A DNA stretch of 14,785 nt from an uncultured Ruminococcus sp. (GTDB taxonomy: Bacteria; Bacillota; Clostridia; Oscillospirales; Ruminococcaceae), in the NCBI RefSeq assembly GCF_946187255.1, contig NZ_CAMHRZ010000059.1, positions 1 through 14,785 on the forward strand, written 5' to 3'. The translations under genes were made by a program, and so were the position numbers. The notes beneath the pieces are model-generated. The model was given only the letters and a program-made list of their open reading frames with translations. It was not told where the DNA came from and ran no database searches. Of the stretch, positions 7,292 through 14,723 are shown piece after piece (within the stretch, counting starts at the first letter, position 1; each line of letters starts with the position of its first letter).

Positions 7292-9409
7292 TCAAGCCTT
7301 GTTTGCAGCTCTCTTTGCGAGATCTGCGAGAGCGTCCTTCCTGGACAGATTGATCCTGCCCTGATCGTCGATCTCCATTACCTTAACAACGATCTCGTCA
7401 CCGATGGAAACAACATCCTCCACCTTCTCAACTCTCTGCTTGTCCAGCTTGGAAATATGTACCAGACCGTCCTTACCGGGAGCTATCTCAACAAATGCGC
7501 CGAAGTTCATGATACGAACGACCTTGCCCTTGTAGATGGAACCGATCTCGGGATCGTTTGCGATGGTGTTGATGATATTGATAGCAGCCTGTGCCTTCTC
7601 CTTGTCGAGACCCGATACGAATACGCTGCCGTCTTCGTTGATATCGATCTTGACATCGCACTCTGCGCTGATCTTCTGGATGACCTTTCCGCCCGAACCG
7701 ATGACCTCTCTGATCTTGTCAACAGGTACCTTAGTGGACAGCATCTTGGGTGCCCACTTGCTTACCTCAGGTCTTACTTCGGGGATAGCCTTCAGCATTA
7801 TCTCATCGAGAATATACATTCTCGCCTTTCTTGTCTTCTCAAAGGCGCTGGCAATGATATCCATTGTCAGACCGTCAACCTTGATATCAACCTGTATAGC
7901 GGTGATACCGTTCTTGGTGCCGCCTACCTTGAAGTCCATATCGCCGTAGAAGTCCTCAAGGCCCTGAATGTCCACCATAGTCATCCAGCTGCCGTCTTCC
8001 TTAGTGATAAGACCGCAGGAGATACCCGCAACGGGCTCCTTTATCGGAACGCCTGCATCCATCAGTGCCAGAGTAGAGCCGCAGATAGAGCCCTGAGAGG
8101 TGGAACCGTTGGAAGAAAGCACCTCAGATACGCATCTGATAGCGTAGGGGAACTCCTCAACGGGAGGAAGTACGGGAACAAGAGCTCTCTCAGCCAGTGC
8201 GCCGTGACCGATCTCACGTCTTCCGGGGCCTCTGGAGGGTCTTGTCTCGCCTACAGAGTAGCTGGGGAAGTTGTACTGGTGCATATACCTCTTGCTGGTC
8301 TCCTCATCAAGGCCGTCCAGCTTCTGTGCATCGGATACAGGGCCGAGAGTACAGATAGTCATTACCTGTGTCTGACCTCTGGTGAATATACCCGAACCGT
8401 GAACTCTGGGCAGTACGCCTACCTCAGCAGCGAGAGGTCTGATCTCGTCGATGCCTCTGCCGTCAACACGCTTGCCCTCATACAGCCAGTTTCTGACGAT
8501 CTTCTTCTGGAGCTTGTACAGCACTTCTTCGAGCATAGCGCCCTGATCGGGATACTGCTCGTCATATTTCTCATGCACCGCATCATAGATGGGCTGCATC
8601 CTTGCATCTCTTACATTCTTGTCATCGGTATCGAGAGCCTTCTTAACGTCCTCGCCTACCATAGCCTCGATCTCGTCAAAGAGGTCGTGGTCAACTTCCA
8701 TAGACTCGAATTCAAACTTGGGCTTGCCTATCTCAGCCTGGATGCCCTTGATGAATTCAACCATCTTCTTGATCTCAGCGTGACCAGTCTCGATAGCCTT
8801 CAGCATCAGATCATCGGGTATCTCCTCAGCGCCCGCCTCGATCATAACTATCTTCTCGGCAGAACCTGCAACAGTCAGGTTCAGCTTGTTGTTTGCTCTC
8901 TGCTCAAGAGTGGGGTTGAGTACCAGCTCACCGTCAACATAACCTACATTGATGGAAGCAACAGGTCCGTTCCAGGGAATATCGGATATGGATATAGCGA
9001 TAGCAGTTGCGATCATACCTGTGATCTCGGGTGAATTGTCGGGATCAACGGACAGTACGGTCATAACAACAGTTACATCGTTTCTCATGTCCTTAGGGAA
9101 CAGAGGTCTGATAGGTCTGTCAACGCATCTTGAAGTCAGTATAGCCTTGTCGCTCGCCTTGCCCTCTCTCTTGGTGAAAGAGCCGGGTATCCTGCCTACT
9201 GCGTACATCTTCTCTTCAAAGTCAACGGAAAGGGGGAAGAAATCCACGCCCTCACGAGGCTTTTTGGAAGCGGTAACGTTAGCCATAACTACTGTCTCGC
9301 CGTATCTTACCCAGCACGAGCCGTTAGCCAGACCGCAGGTCTTGCCGGTTTCAACTACTACGGGTCTTCCCGCATAGGTGGTCTCAAAAGTTCTTGCATT
9401 CTCAAACAT
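7292..9409 (-). CDS. pnp: Polyribonucleotide nucleotidyltransferase (PNPase)
   Basis: A 705-residue, full-length PNPase. The first RNase PH core lies at about 12-140 (RPVVVETGKTCGLANGS...), a helical domain follows, and the second RNase PH core at about 310-545 carries the phosphate-binding serine patch SSNGSTSQGS (near 436-438) and the acidic catalytic cluster LEDFYGDMDFKVGGT with D486, D490 and D492. The KH domain (about 553-615) contains GSGG at 571-574, and the S1 domain (about 622-693) reads YKGKVVRIMNFGAFVEI. The homotrimer degrades RNA 3'-to-5' by phosphorolysis in the cytoplasm and can add tails. AGGAGG precedes the ATG. It follows rpsO, the usual bacterial order, with a terminator and hairpins in the 169-base gap that could tune its expression. 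Confidence 0.98.
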   Translation of the reverse strand: MFENARTFETTYAGRPVVVETGKTCGLANGSCWVRYGETVVMANVTASKKPREGVDFFPLSVDFEEKMYAVGRIPGSFTKREGKASDKAILTSRCVDRPIRPLFPKDMRNDVTVVMTVLSVDPDNSPEITGMIATAIAISISDIPWNGPVASINVGYVDGELVLNPTLEQRANNKLNLTVAGSAEKIVMIEAGAEEIPDDLMLKAIETGHAEIKKMVEFIKGIQAEIGKPKFEFESMEVDHDLFDEIEAMVGEDVKKALDTDDKNVRDARMQPIYDAVHEKYDEQYPDQGAMLEEVLYKLQKKIVRNWLYEGKRVDGRGIDEIRPLAAEVGVLPRVHGSGIFTRGQTQVMTICTLGPVSDAQKLDGLDEETSKRYMHQYNFPSYSVGETRPSRGPGRREIGHGALAERALVPVLPPVEEFPYAIRCVSEVLSSNGSTSQGSICGSTLALMDAGVPIKEPVAGISCGLITKEDGSWMTMVDIQGLEDFYGDMDFKVGGTKNGITAIQVDIKVDGLTMDIIASAFEKTRKARMYILDEIMLKAIPEVRPEVSKWAPKMLSTKVPVDKIREVIGSGGKVIQKISAECDVKIDINEDGSVFVSGLDKEKAQAAINIINTIANDPEIGSIYKGKVVRIMNFGAFVEIAPGKDGLVHISKLDKQRVEKVEDVVSIGDEIVVKVMEIDDQGRINLSRKDALADLAKRAANKA

Positions 9410-9457
9410 ATTTTATCCTCCTCGTCTTGTCCGGCGAGGGCTGTTAGCAATAAGCGC

Positions 9458-9498
9458 AAAGCACAGCTTGTATGCTTTCCGGTCAATGCTAATCGACC
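9458..9498 (-). promoter_or_regulatory. Paired small hairpins in the pnp leader
   Basis: Two adjacent stem-loops are visible: AAAGCA/TGCTTT (9458-9478) and GGTCAAT/ATCGACC (9481-9498, one mismatch, four-base loop). pnp leaders in other bacteria are cut by RNase III and used for autocontrol, so these are candidates for that role. No convincing promoter is seen between the rpsO terminator and pnp. Confidence 0.3.
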
Positions 9499-9524
9499 AT
9501 CACACGAACGTCAGATCATTTTTT

Positions 9525-9568
9525 AAAAACACCGAAAGGCAGCGGCGCGCACTGCGCCTCTGCCCCGG
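9525..9568 (-). terminator. Intrinsic terminator between rpsO and pnp
   Basis: GGGCAG-A-GGCGC pairs with GCGCC-G-CTGCCT, extended by CCG/CGG across a two-base bulge, and five Ts follow on the - strand. It starts 10 bases after the rpsO stop. Since pnp has no obvious promoter of its own, read-through here may set the rpsO to pnp ratio. Confidence 0.75.
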
Positions 9569-9578
9569 AATTTTCTTC

Positions 9579-9845
9579 TTACTTACGGATACCCAGCTTG
9601 TCGATGACAGTTCTGTATCTTTCGATATCGTTCTTCTTCAGGTAGTTGAGAAGGTTTCTTCTCTTACCGATCATCTTGTACATACCTCTTCTGGAGTGGT
9701 TATCCTTCTTGTGTACCTTCAGGTGTTCGGTCAGGTCGCTGATCCTTCTGGTCAGTATAGCGATCTGTACTTCGGGAGAACCTGTATCGGTCTCATGGGT
9801 CCTGTTAGCCTCAATAACGGCTGTCTTTTCGTCTTTTCTCAGCAT
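9579..9845 (-). CDS. rpsO: 30S ribosomal protein S15 (uS15)
   Basis: An 88-residue protein, the family's normal length. It contains the S15 core: DTGSPEVQIAILTRRISDL (about 20-38), HLKVHKKDNHSRRGM (41-55) and GKRRNLLNYLKKND (60-73). S15 binds the central domain of 16S rRNA early in 30S assembly. The ATG at 9845 is chosen because translation then begins MLRKDEKT, and GAAAGAGG lies nine bases upstream. The frame stays open upstream to an ATG at 10019, but that extension overlaps the promoter and leader. S15 often represses its own mRNA, and a structured leader is present here. Confidence 0.98.
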   Translation of the reverse strand: MLRKDEKTAVIEANRTHETDTGSPEVQIAILTRRISDLTEHLKVHKKDNHSRRGMYKMIGKRRNLLNYLKKNDIERYRTVIDKLGIRK

Positions 9846-9854
9846 AATCTTGTA

Positions 9855-9862
9855 CCTCTTTC
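9855..9862 (-). promoter_or_regulatory. Ribosome binding site fixing the rpsO start
   Basis: GAAAGAGG on the - strand ends nine bases before the ATG at 9845. It supports the 88-residue product over the longer open frame. Confidence 0.75.
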
Positions 9863-9876
9863 TTAATTTTTTTCCG

Positions 9877-9937
9877 CTGCGTCGGGATACGGCAGGTACT
9901 TTCTTCTTACCGAAGCGTGACCCGTATTCTGCCGCAG
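9877..9937 (-). promoter_or_regulatory. Structured rpsO leader, candidate S15 autoregulatory RNA
   Basis: On the - strand CTGCG (9933-9937) pairs with CGCAG (9877-9881) and ATACGG (9922-9927) pairs with CCGTAT (9887-9892), separated by a symmetric five-by-five internal loop. A small inner GGTA/TACC stem is also possible. It lies between the promoter and the rpsO ribosome site. Several phylum-specific S15-binding leader classes are known; which one this is cannot be decided by eye. Confidence 0.5.
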
Positions 9938-9978
9938 GGATACTATGCCATGCGTTATCCGCATAATACGACTTAATT

Positions 9979-10007
9979 ATTATACACCATACGAGCACAT
10001 TTGTAAA
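9979..10007 (-). promoter_or_regulatory. Sigma-A promoter of rpsO
   Basis: TTTACA, a 17-base spacer and TATAAT on the - strand: one mismatch to consensus in the -35 box and a perfect -10 box. Transcription would start near 9972, giving a leader of about 125 bases. Confidence 0.85.
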
Positions 10008-10103
10008 GACTGTTAACATAATTTTTACATTTATTTTTCGAGCCCGTTCACGCGGTCAAAAAAACTCCCGCTGTAATTTCCCCGAAAGATATCATTTCAT
10101 CTA

Positions 10104-10131
10104 TTGACTATTCTTTTAAGATGTATATAAT
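10104..10131 (+). promoter_or_regulatory. Sigma-A promoter of the beta-galactosidase gene
   Basis: TTGACT, a 16-base spacer and TATAAT, then an AT run and a 40-base leader before the ATG at 10181. The strength suggests control by a repressor or by catabolite repression, but no clear cre box or operator is visible in 10008-10103. Confidence 0.75.
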
Positions 10132-10180
10132 ATATATAAGATCGTTTTTCGTACACCCGTTTTAACAGAAAGGAGCATTT

Positions 10181-13180
10181 ATGGATATTTCCCGCATAGC
10201 CGAAAAAGGCTCACCAAAAGCCGCAATGATATATCACGAGGACGCGCAGGCGCTGCATATAGGCACCCTGCCCGATCATGCTTACTTTATCCCCTTTGCA
10301 AAAGGGCAGGATCCCTTTGCGGAACGCACCGCTTCAAAGCGTTTTGAACTGCTGAACGGTGACTGGGACTTTGTATATTACGAAAGCATCATCGATATGC
10401 CCGATGACTTCACCGATACTTTCAGCGGAAAACTCCCCGTTCCCTCAAACTGGCAGCTTCACGGCTTCGACAAGGCGCAGTACACAAACGTATGCTACCC
10501 CATCCCCTTCGACCCGCCCTACGTTCCCGATGACATACCTGTGGGCGTTTACGGCAGAGATCACATCTATGTGCCCGACGGTATGCGCCGCATCCTCTGC
10601 TTTGAGGGCGCCGACAGCTGTCTGTACCTTTACATCAACGGACAGTTTGCGGGTTATTCACAGGTATCTCATCACACTTCGGAATTTGACATAACCGACT
10701 TTCTCCACGAGGGTGTGAACCGCATCACCGCCGCCGTTTTAAAATGGTGCGACGGCACTTACCTTGAAGATCAGGACAAGTTCAGGCTTTCGGGTATTTT
10801 CCGTGATGTCTATGTTCTTTCCCGCCCCGAAAAGCGCCTTCAAAACTACCGCATCGAAGCCTCTCCCGACAGCACTTTGCAAAATGGTTTACTGCGTGTC
10901 AGCGTTGAGGGTACCTCCGCTGAACTGCGGCTGTATGACGGCGATACACTTGTATGCAAAGGCACCGCCGATGAGGGTAATCCCTTTGAATACACAGTCG
11001 AAAACGCACAGCTGTGGTCGGCGGAAAGTCCCTACCTCTACAAACTGGAAATAGAGACCGACAGCGAGATCATCGGAGAAATGGTGGGTTTCAGGAAAGC
11101 AGAGATAAAGGACGGCATCTTCATGCTCAACGGCAGGCACATAATATTCTTCGGGGTGAACCGCCATGACAGCTATCCCGACACAGGCTATTGCACCGAC
11201 CGCGAAAAGATGCGACTTGACCTCACCCTTATGAAGCGACACAACATCAATGCTGTGCGCACTTCACATTACCCGAATATGCCCGAATTCTATCAGATGT
11301 GCGACGAACTGGGGCTGTATGTCATCGATGAAGCCGACCTTGAATCTCACGGCTGTGTCAATGTATATAACGACCTCAAATGGTCAGCGGAGAACAGCTA
11401 TAACGGCATCGCTATGATAGCCCGCGACCCTTTGTTCAAAGAAGCGATACTCGACCGTGAGAGACTGCTGGTAACGCGGGACATCAACCGCCCCTGTGTG
11501 CTTATATGGTCGTTGGGAAACGAGAGCGGCTACGGAGAAAACCTGCGTGAGGGAGCTAAACTGATAAAGTCTCTTGACAGCAGCCGTCCCGTGCATTACG
11601 AAAGCACCTACAAGCTGGATGACACCCCCGATGATGTGCTTGATATGGTCTCGGAGATGTACACCTCCCCCGAAGGTGTTCGCAGTTATCTTGCCCGCGA
11701 GGATGAGACACGCCCATTCATACTGTGTGAGTACTCCCACGCCATGGGCAACGGCCCCGGAGACCTCGAAGAATACCACCGCCTATTTATGGAAAGCGAC
11801 AGGCTGATGGGCGGATTTGTCTGGGAATGGGCAGATCATGCTGTCATACTCGGGTATACCGAGGACAGCGAGCCGAAATACGGCTACGGCGGCGACAGCG
11901 GAGAAAGACACGACGACGGCAATTTCTGCATGGACGCATTATGCTACCCCGACAGAACGCCGCACACGGGTCTTATGGAAGTAAAACAGGTGTACCGACC
12001 TGTCCGCGTGACCCGCACTGCGCCCGATAAATTCGAGATCCGCAGTCTGCTAAGGTTCATAGATGCGGGTGAATATCTTCGCTGCAAGTGGGAGATCACC
12101 TTTGACGGCGGCAAAGCCGCAGAGGGCAGCTTTGATCTCTCTATGCCGCCCATGCAAAGCACCGAGATCACTGTTCCCGAAGCCGCACAGAACTTTGAAA
12201 AGGATACCTACATCCGATTTATCTTCACAGCAAAGCACAGTTACGGCTTGTTTGAGGACGGCGACGAGGTATGCTTCGATCAGATAAAGCTGTGTACAGC
12301 GGAAAGGACCGCCGTTCCCGCAAGCAGAACAACACTGTCTTACTCCGAAACTCCCCTGTCCTTTGAGGTCACAGCAGGCAGCATAAAGTACCTTTTCAAC
12401 AGGCGCGCCGCCCGATTTGACGGCATTTTCAAAGCAGAAAAGAACCTGCTGGCAAGACCCATGAGCTACAACTTCTTCCATGCCCCCACCGACAACGACA
12501 CTATGAAGAACGACTGGTATTCGGCGCACCTGAACGACTATATCATAAAAGTATATGAAACAAGCATCGTGCAGGAAGACGGCTGTGTCGTTATACGCGC
12601 AAAGCAGTCCTTCGGGTGGAGCATCCACCAGCCTTTTGCAAAAGCAGAAGCCGTATACCGCATTGACAGCAGCGGTGCGCTTGATGTGGAATGCTCGGCT
12701 GAATTTTCAAACAAGGTGGAATTCCTGCCCCGTTTCGGGCTGAGACTTTTTGTTGACAAGAGCTTTGACACTGTTGAATACTTCGGCTACGGAAAATACG
12801 AAAGCTACTGCGACAAGCATCAGGCATCCTACATTGGCAATTTCAGCGGAAAGATCGCGGATATGCACGAGGATTATATACGCCCGCAGGAAAACGGCTC
12901 GCATTTCGGCTGCACAAGAATGACCGTGACAGACGGCAGTGCATCGCTGACATTCACAAACCCCGAAGGATTTTCGTTCAGCGCATCGGAGTACACTCAG
13001 GAGGAGCTCGCGGCAAAGCGCCACAACTTTGAGCTCGAAAAATGCGAACACAATGTCATCTGTGCCGACTTTGCAATGGCAGGTGTCGGCTCAGCCGCCT
13101 GCGGCCCACAGCTTGCAGAGGAGTACCGTCTGCCACTGCCGAAGATAATCGGCAGGATAAGGATAACGCCGCATAACTGA
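10181..13180 (+). CDS. lacZ: Beta-galactosidase, glycoside hydrolase family 2 (LacZ-type)
   Basis: A 999-residue protein close in size to E. coli LacZ. Domain order: N-terminal jelly roll (about 45-215, with GDWDFVYYES and VPSNWQLHGFDKAQYTNVCY), Ig-like domain (about 216-320), TIM barrel (about 320-600), a second Ig-like domain, and the C-terminal beta-sandwich small chain (about 720-995). Catalytic residues are visible: acid/base E448 in WSLGNESGYG, nucleophile E517 in ILCEYSHAMGNGPG, and R360/H363 in RTSHYPN with H390 in DEADLESHG. It hydrolyses terminal beta-galactose from lactose or plant galacto-oligosaccharides. There is no signal peptide, so it is cytoplasmic. AAGGAG lies five bases before the ATG. 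It appears to be transcribed alone. Plain lactose versus other galactosides cannot be decided here. Confidence 0.96.
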   Translation: MDISRIAEKGSPKAAMIYHEDAQALHIGTLPDHAYFIPFAKGQDPFAERTASKRFELLNGDWDFVYYESIIDMPDDFTDTFSGKLPVPSNWQLHGFDKAQYTNVCYPIPFDPPYVPDDIPVGVYGRDHIYVPDGMRRILCFEGADSCLYLYINGQFAGYSQVSHHTSEFDITDFLHEGVNRITAAVLKWCDGTYLEDQDKFRLSGIFRDVYVLSRPEKRLQNYRIEASPDSTLQNGLLRVSVEGTSAELRLYDGDTLVCKGTADEGNPFEYTVENAQLWSAESPYLYKLEIETDSEIIGEMVGFRKAEIKDGIFMLNGRHIIFFGVNRHDSYPDTGYCTDREKMRLDLTLMKRHNINAVRTSHYPNMPEFYQMCDELGLYVIDEADLESHGCVNVYNDLKWSAENSYNGIAMIARDPLFKEAILDRERLLVTRDINRPCVLIWSLGNESGYGENLREGAKLIKSLDSSRPVHYESTYKLDDTPDDVLDMVSEMYTSPEGVRSYLAREDETRPFILCEYSHAMGNGPGDLEEYHRLFMESDRLMGGFVWEWADHAVILGYTEDSEPKYGYGGDSGERHDDGNFCMDALCYPDRTPHTGLMEVKQVYRPVRVTRTAPDKFEIRSLLRFIDAGEYLRCKWEITFDGGKAAEGSFDLSMPPMQSTEITVPEAAQNFEKDTYIRFIFTAKHSYGLFEDGDEVCFDQIKLCTAERTAVPASRTTLSYSETPLSFEVTAGSIKYLFNRRAARFDGIFKAEKNLLARPMSYNFFHAPTDNDTMKNDWYSAHLNDYIIKVYETSIVQEDGCVVIRAKQSFGWSIHQPFAKAEAVYRIDSSGALDVECSAEFSNKVEFLPRFGLRLFVDKSFDTVEYFGYGKYESYCDKHQASYIGNFSGKIADMHEDYIRPQENGSHFGCTRMTVTDGSASLTFTNPEGFSFSASEYTQEELAAKRHNFELEKCEHNVICADFAMAGVGSAACGPQLAEEYRLPLPKIIGRIRITPHN

Positions 13181-13206
13181 ACAAAGAGGATACCCGTATA
13201 AAAGTT

Positions 13207-13240
13207 TTGCCCCGAAGCATCTAAGAGCGCTTCGGGGCAA
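13207..13240. terminator. Perfect 12-bp hairpin terminator between convergent genes
   Basis: TTGCCCCGAAGC pairs perfectly with GCTTCGGGGCAA around a 10-base loop. It lies 26 bases after the lacZ stop and 9 bases beyond the hydrolase stop on the other strand. The T-rich stretches (TGTATTTATTT on +, AACTTTT on -) suit use in both directions. Confidence 0.8.
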
Positions 13241-13249
13241 TGTATTTAT

Positions 13250-14353
13250 TTAATTGTTTTTCTGCTTTTCTGCGATCTTATGCAGGTATTCTTTCAGCTT
13301 TTCAGATCTGAGCATAGGAGCCATGTGTCCTCCATCAACATAAAGCAGCTCTTTGTCGGGGGCTTCGACCTTTTCAAAATATGCAGCGGCTTCCTCTGCC
13401 ATATTGACAAAGCCCGTGTCCTGCTTGCCTTCGATCACATAGAAAGGGATCTTATACTCTGTCCTGCCTGAAAGGGACATTTCCTGCACCATATTGAATG
13501 CATTTGAAGAATGCTCACCATGCTGTTTAGATAAGTCAGCATTGTAATCTTCCGAAAATCCCAGACATTGAAGCTGTTCTTTCAGGGTGCAGTTGGGATT
13601 GAACCAAAGGGCGGCATACATATTCACATCTGCATCCTTGAGAAAATCATCGTAATAGCAGTATTTATCACTTAGTTTATTTATATTATCTGTCTCCTCA
13701 TCTGATCGAGCTATCTTCTGAGGGTCAAAGGCTTCAGCTAGTTTATGCATTCCCGGGTCATTTTCCGACTGTTCCAGCACCCAATCCTTGAAATACTGCT
13801 GACTTTCGGGAATATCTACCACAAGGGACATAGCTACGACAGCATCGTATCTGTCAGGATATTCAAGAGCAAGATTTGCCGCATATATCGAACCCCAGGA
13901 GATACCCATAAGCGTTATCCTGTCTTTGCCGAGATGTTCCCTGAGATAGTCCGTCATCTCAATACCGTCCTGCATCATGGTCTCGGCGCATATCAGCTCG
14001 TCGGTCTTAAATTCGGGATAATTGTGACCAAATCCGCGCTGATCCCAGCCTACCACAGTATAGTCCTCGCTGAGGCTGCGAAGTATGCTCCAATCCAGCC
14101 AGCTCGTAGCACTGCAGGGTCCGCCGTGAAGATACAGAAGAACGGGATTATCCTTATCCTGTCCGTAGATGTTTATCCACTGCTTCGTGCCGTTGATATC
14201 GACATACATGGTCTCGTTGATACCGCCGTCGGGTGTTTTGCTGTACACCGCTTTGCCGATAAGCCTTGCGGCAAGAAGTATAATGACCGCCGCTATGATA
14301 GCTATCAGTATCCCGAGCAGTATCTTTCCTGTGATCTTCAATGCTTTTTTCAT
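13250..14353 (-). CDS. Membrane-anchored alpha/beta hydrolase, prolyl-iminopeptidase-like
   Basis: A 367-residue protein. A lysine-flanked hydrophobic helix at about 8-32 (ILLGILIAIIAAVIILLAAR) is an uncleaved anchor or signal, so the enzyme domain probably sits outside the membrane. The alpha/beta fold carries the oxyanion motif HGGPC (76-80, where the family norm is HGGPG), DQRGFG (104-109), the nucleophile elbow GISWGS with S152, and the likely acid D312 (EGKQDTGF) and base H343 (DGGHMAP). A helical cap lies at about 182-290. This pattern fits the peptidase S33 / prolyl iminopeptidase group, which removes N-terminal proline, but related esterases share it. It has its own perfect promoter and appears monocistronic. 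AAGGA precedes the ATG by ten bases. Confidence 0.88.
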   Translation of the reverse strand: MKKALKITGKILLGILIAIIAAVIILLAARLIGKAVYSKTPDGGINETMYVDINGTKQWINIYGQDKDNPVLLYLHGGPCSATSWLDWSILRSLSEDYTVVGWDQRGFGHNYPEFKTDELICAETMMQDGIEMTDYLREHLGKDRITLMGISWGSIYAANLALEYPDRYDAVVAMSLVVDIPESQQYFKDWVLEQSENDPGMHKLAEAFDPQKIARSDEETDNINKLSDKYCYYDDFLKDADVNMYAALWFNPNCTLKEQLQCLGFSEDYNADLSKQHGEHSSNAFNMVQEMSLSGRTEYKIPFYVIEGKQDTGFVNMAEEAAAYFEKVEAPDKELLYVDGGHMAPMLRSEKLKEYLHKIAEKQKNN

Positions 14354-14402
14354 TTGATGTTGTTCCTTTCAATGTGTTGGATATTGATCTATTTCTGTAA
14401 CA

Positions 14403-14431
14403 ATTATATCACCGCTTCACTGTATTGTCAA
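14403..14431 (-). promoter_or_regulatory. Perfect consensus sigma-A promoter of the hydrolase gene
   Basis: TTGACA, a 17-base spacer and TATAAT on the - strand, an exact match to consensus. The leader before the ATG at 14353 is about 43 bases. It lies just after the tRNA terminator, so hydrolase expression is separate from the tRNAs. Confidence 0.9.
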
Positions 14432-14459
14432 CAAAAAACGGCGAAGCTTTCTTATACAT

Positions 14460-14492
14460 AAAAAAAGACTGCGCAGATAATTCTGCACAGTC
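14460..14492 (-). terminator. Intrinsic terminator after tRNA-Gly(CCC)
   Basis: GACTGTGCAGA pairs with TCTGCGCAGTC (11 bp, one G/T pair) around a four-base loop, followed by seven Ts on the - strand. It starts seven bases after the tRNA 3' end and is the strongest terminator in the window. Confidence 0.92.
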
Positions 14493-14498
14493 TCTGCA

Positions 14499-14571
14499 AG
14501 CGGATTACGAGACTCGAACTCGCCACATCCACCTTGGGAAGGTGGCGCTCTACCGGATGAGCTAAATCCGC
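14499..14571 (-). tRNA. tRNA-Gly (anticodon CCC)
   Basis: A 73-base cloverleaf: acceptor GCGGATT/AATCCGC, D-arm GCTC/GAGC with a GG-containing loop, anticodon arm CCACC-TTCCCAA-GGTGG (anticodon CCC), T-arm GCGAG-TTCGAGT-CTCGT, and discriminator T73. CCA is not encoded (TTGC follows), so it must be added after transcription. It reads GGG codons. Confidence 0.95.
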
Positions 14572-14576
14572 GTATG

Positions 14577-14602
14577 AAAAATGCCGATATACTATCGGCA
14601 TT
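14577..14602 (-). terminator. Hairpin with T-run between the middle tRNA and tRNA-Gly(CCC)
   Basis: AATGCCGATA pairs perfectly with TATCGGCATT around a three-base loop and is followed by five Ts on the - strand. The next tRNA begins only six bases beyond the T-run, leaving no room for a separate promoter. It may be a leaky terminator or a processing hairpin. Confidence 0.7.
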
Positions 14603-14606
14603 AAGT

Positions 14607-14680
14607 TGGAGCGGGTCACTTGAGTTAAACAAGTTTCTCCTCTCAGGAAGAAAGGTATTCTAGCGTTGAAATAAACCCGC
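14607..14680 (-). tRNA. Atypical tRNA-Gly-like gene (anticodon UCC) with degenerate elbow
   Basis: The sequence folds as a cloverleaf of 71 bases plus an encoded CCA: acceptor GCGGGTT/GACCCGC (7 bp, last pair T/G), D-arm TTTC-AACGCTA-GAAT (3 bp only), anticodon arm CCTTT-CTTCCTG-AGAGG (5 bp, anticodon TCC), four-base variable loop, T-arm ACTTG-TTTAACT-CAAGT (5 bp), discriminator T73. The glycine identity set known from E. coli (G1-C72, C2-G71, G3-C70, C35, C36, U73) is complete. Odd points: position 19 is C and 56 is T, so the G19-C56 elbow pair is gone; 15 and 48 are both A; 37 is T instead of a purine. It lies between two normal glycine tRNAs that lack CCA. It could be a non-translating glycyl donor, a weak decoder of GGA, or a decaying gene. 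Confidence 0.7.
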
Positions 14681-14689
14681 ATTTATCAA

Positions 14690-14719
14690 TTTATCCCGAC
14701 ACGAAAGTATCGGGATAAA
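14690..14719 (-). terminator. Hairpin after tRNA-Gly(GCC)
   Basis: TTTATCCCGATAC pairs with GTGTCGGGATAAA (13 bp, one T/G pair) around a four-base loop. The downstream T-run is weak (TTGAT), and the next tRNA starts nine bases later. A processing or attenuation role is as likely as full termination. Confidence 0.55.
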
Positions 14720-14723
14720 CAAG

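Noticed and set aside
7070..9034. A 654-codon open frame on the + strand opposite pnp and the zinc-ribbon gene start
   Set aside because: It lies antisense to a clear PNPase, has no family motifs and no ribosome site, and is a by-product of codon bias in pnp.
10011..10018. TGTTAACA palindrome upstream of the rpsO -35 box, as an operator
   Set aside because: An eight-base palindrome in AT-rich DNA is expected by chance, and there is no second copy near the lacZ promoter.
9846..10019. N-terminal extension of S15 to an upstream ATG (146 residues)
   Set aside because: The extension covers the promoter and leader RNA, has no ribosome site, and S15 is normally 88-89 residues.
14417..14682. Short open frames on the - strand across the tRNA cluster
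   Set aside because: They overlap tRNA genes and terminators and have no coding features.
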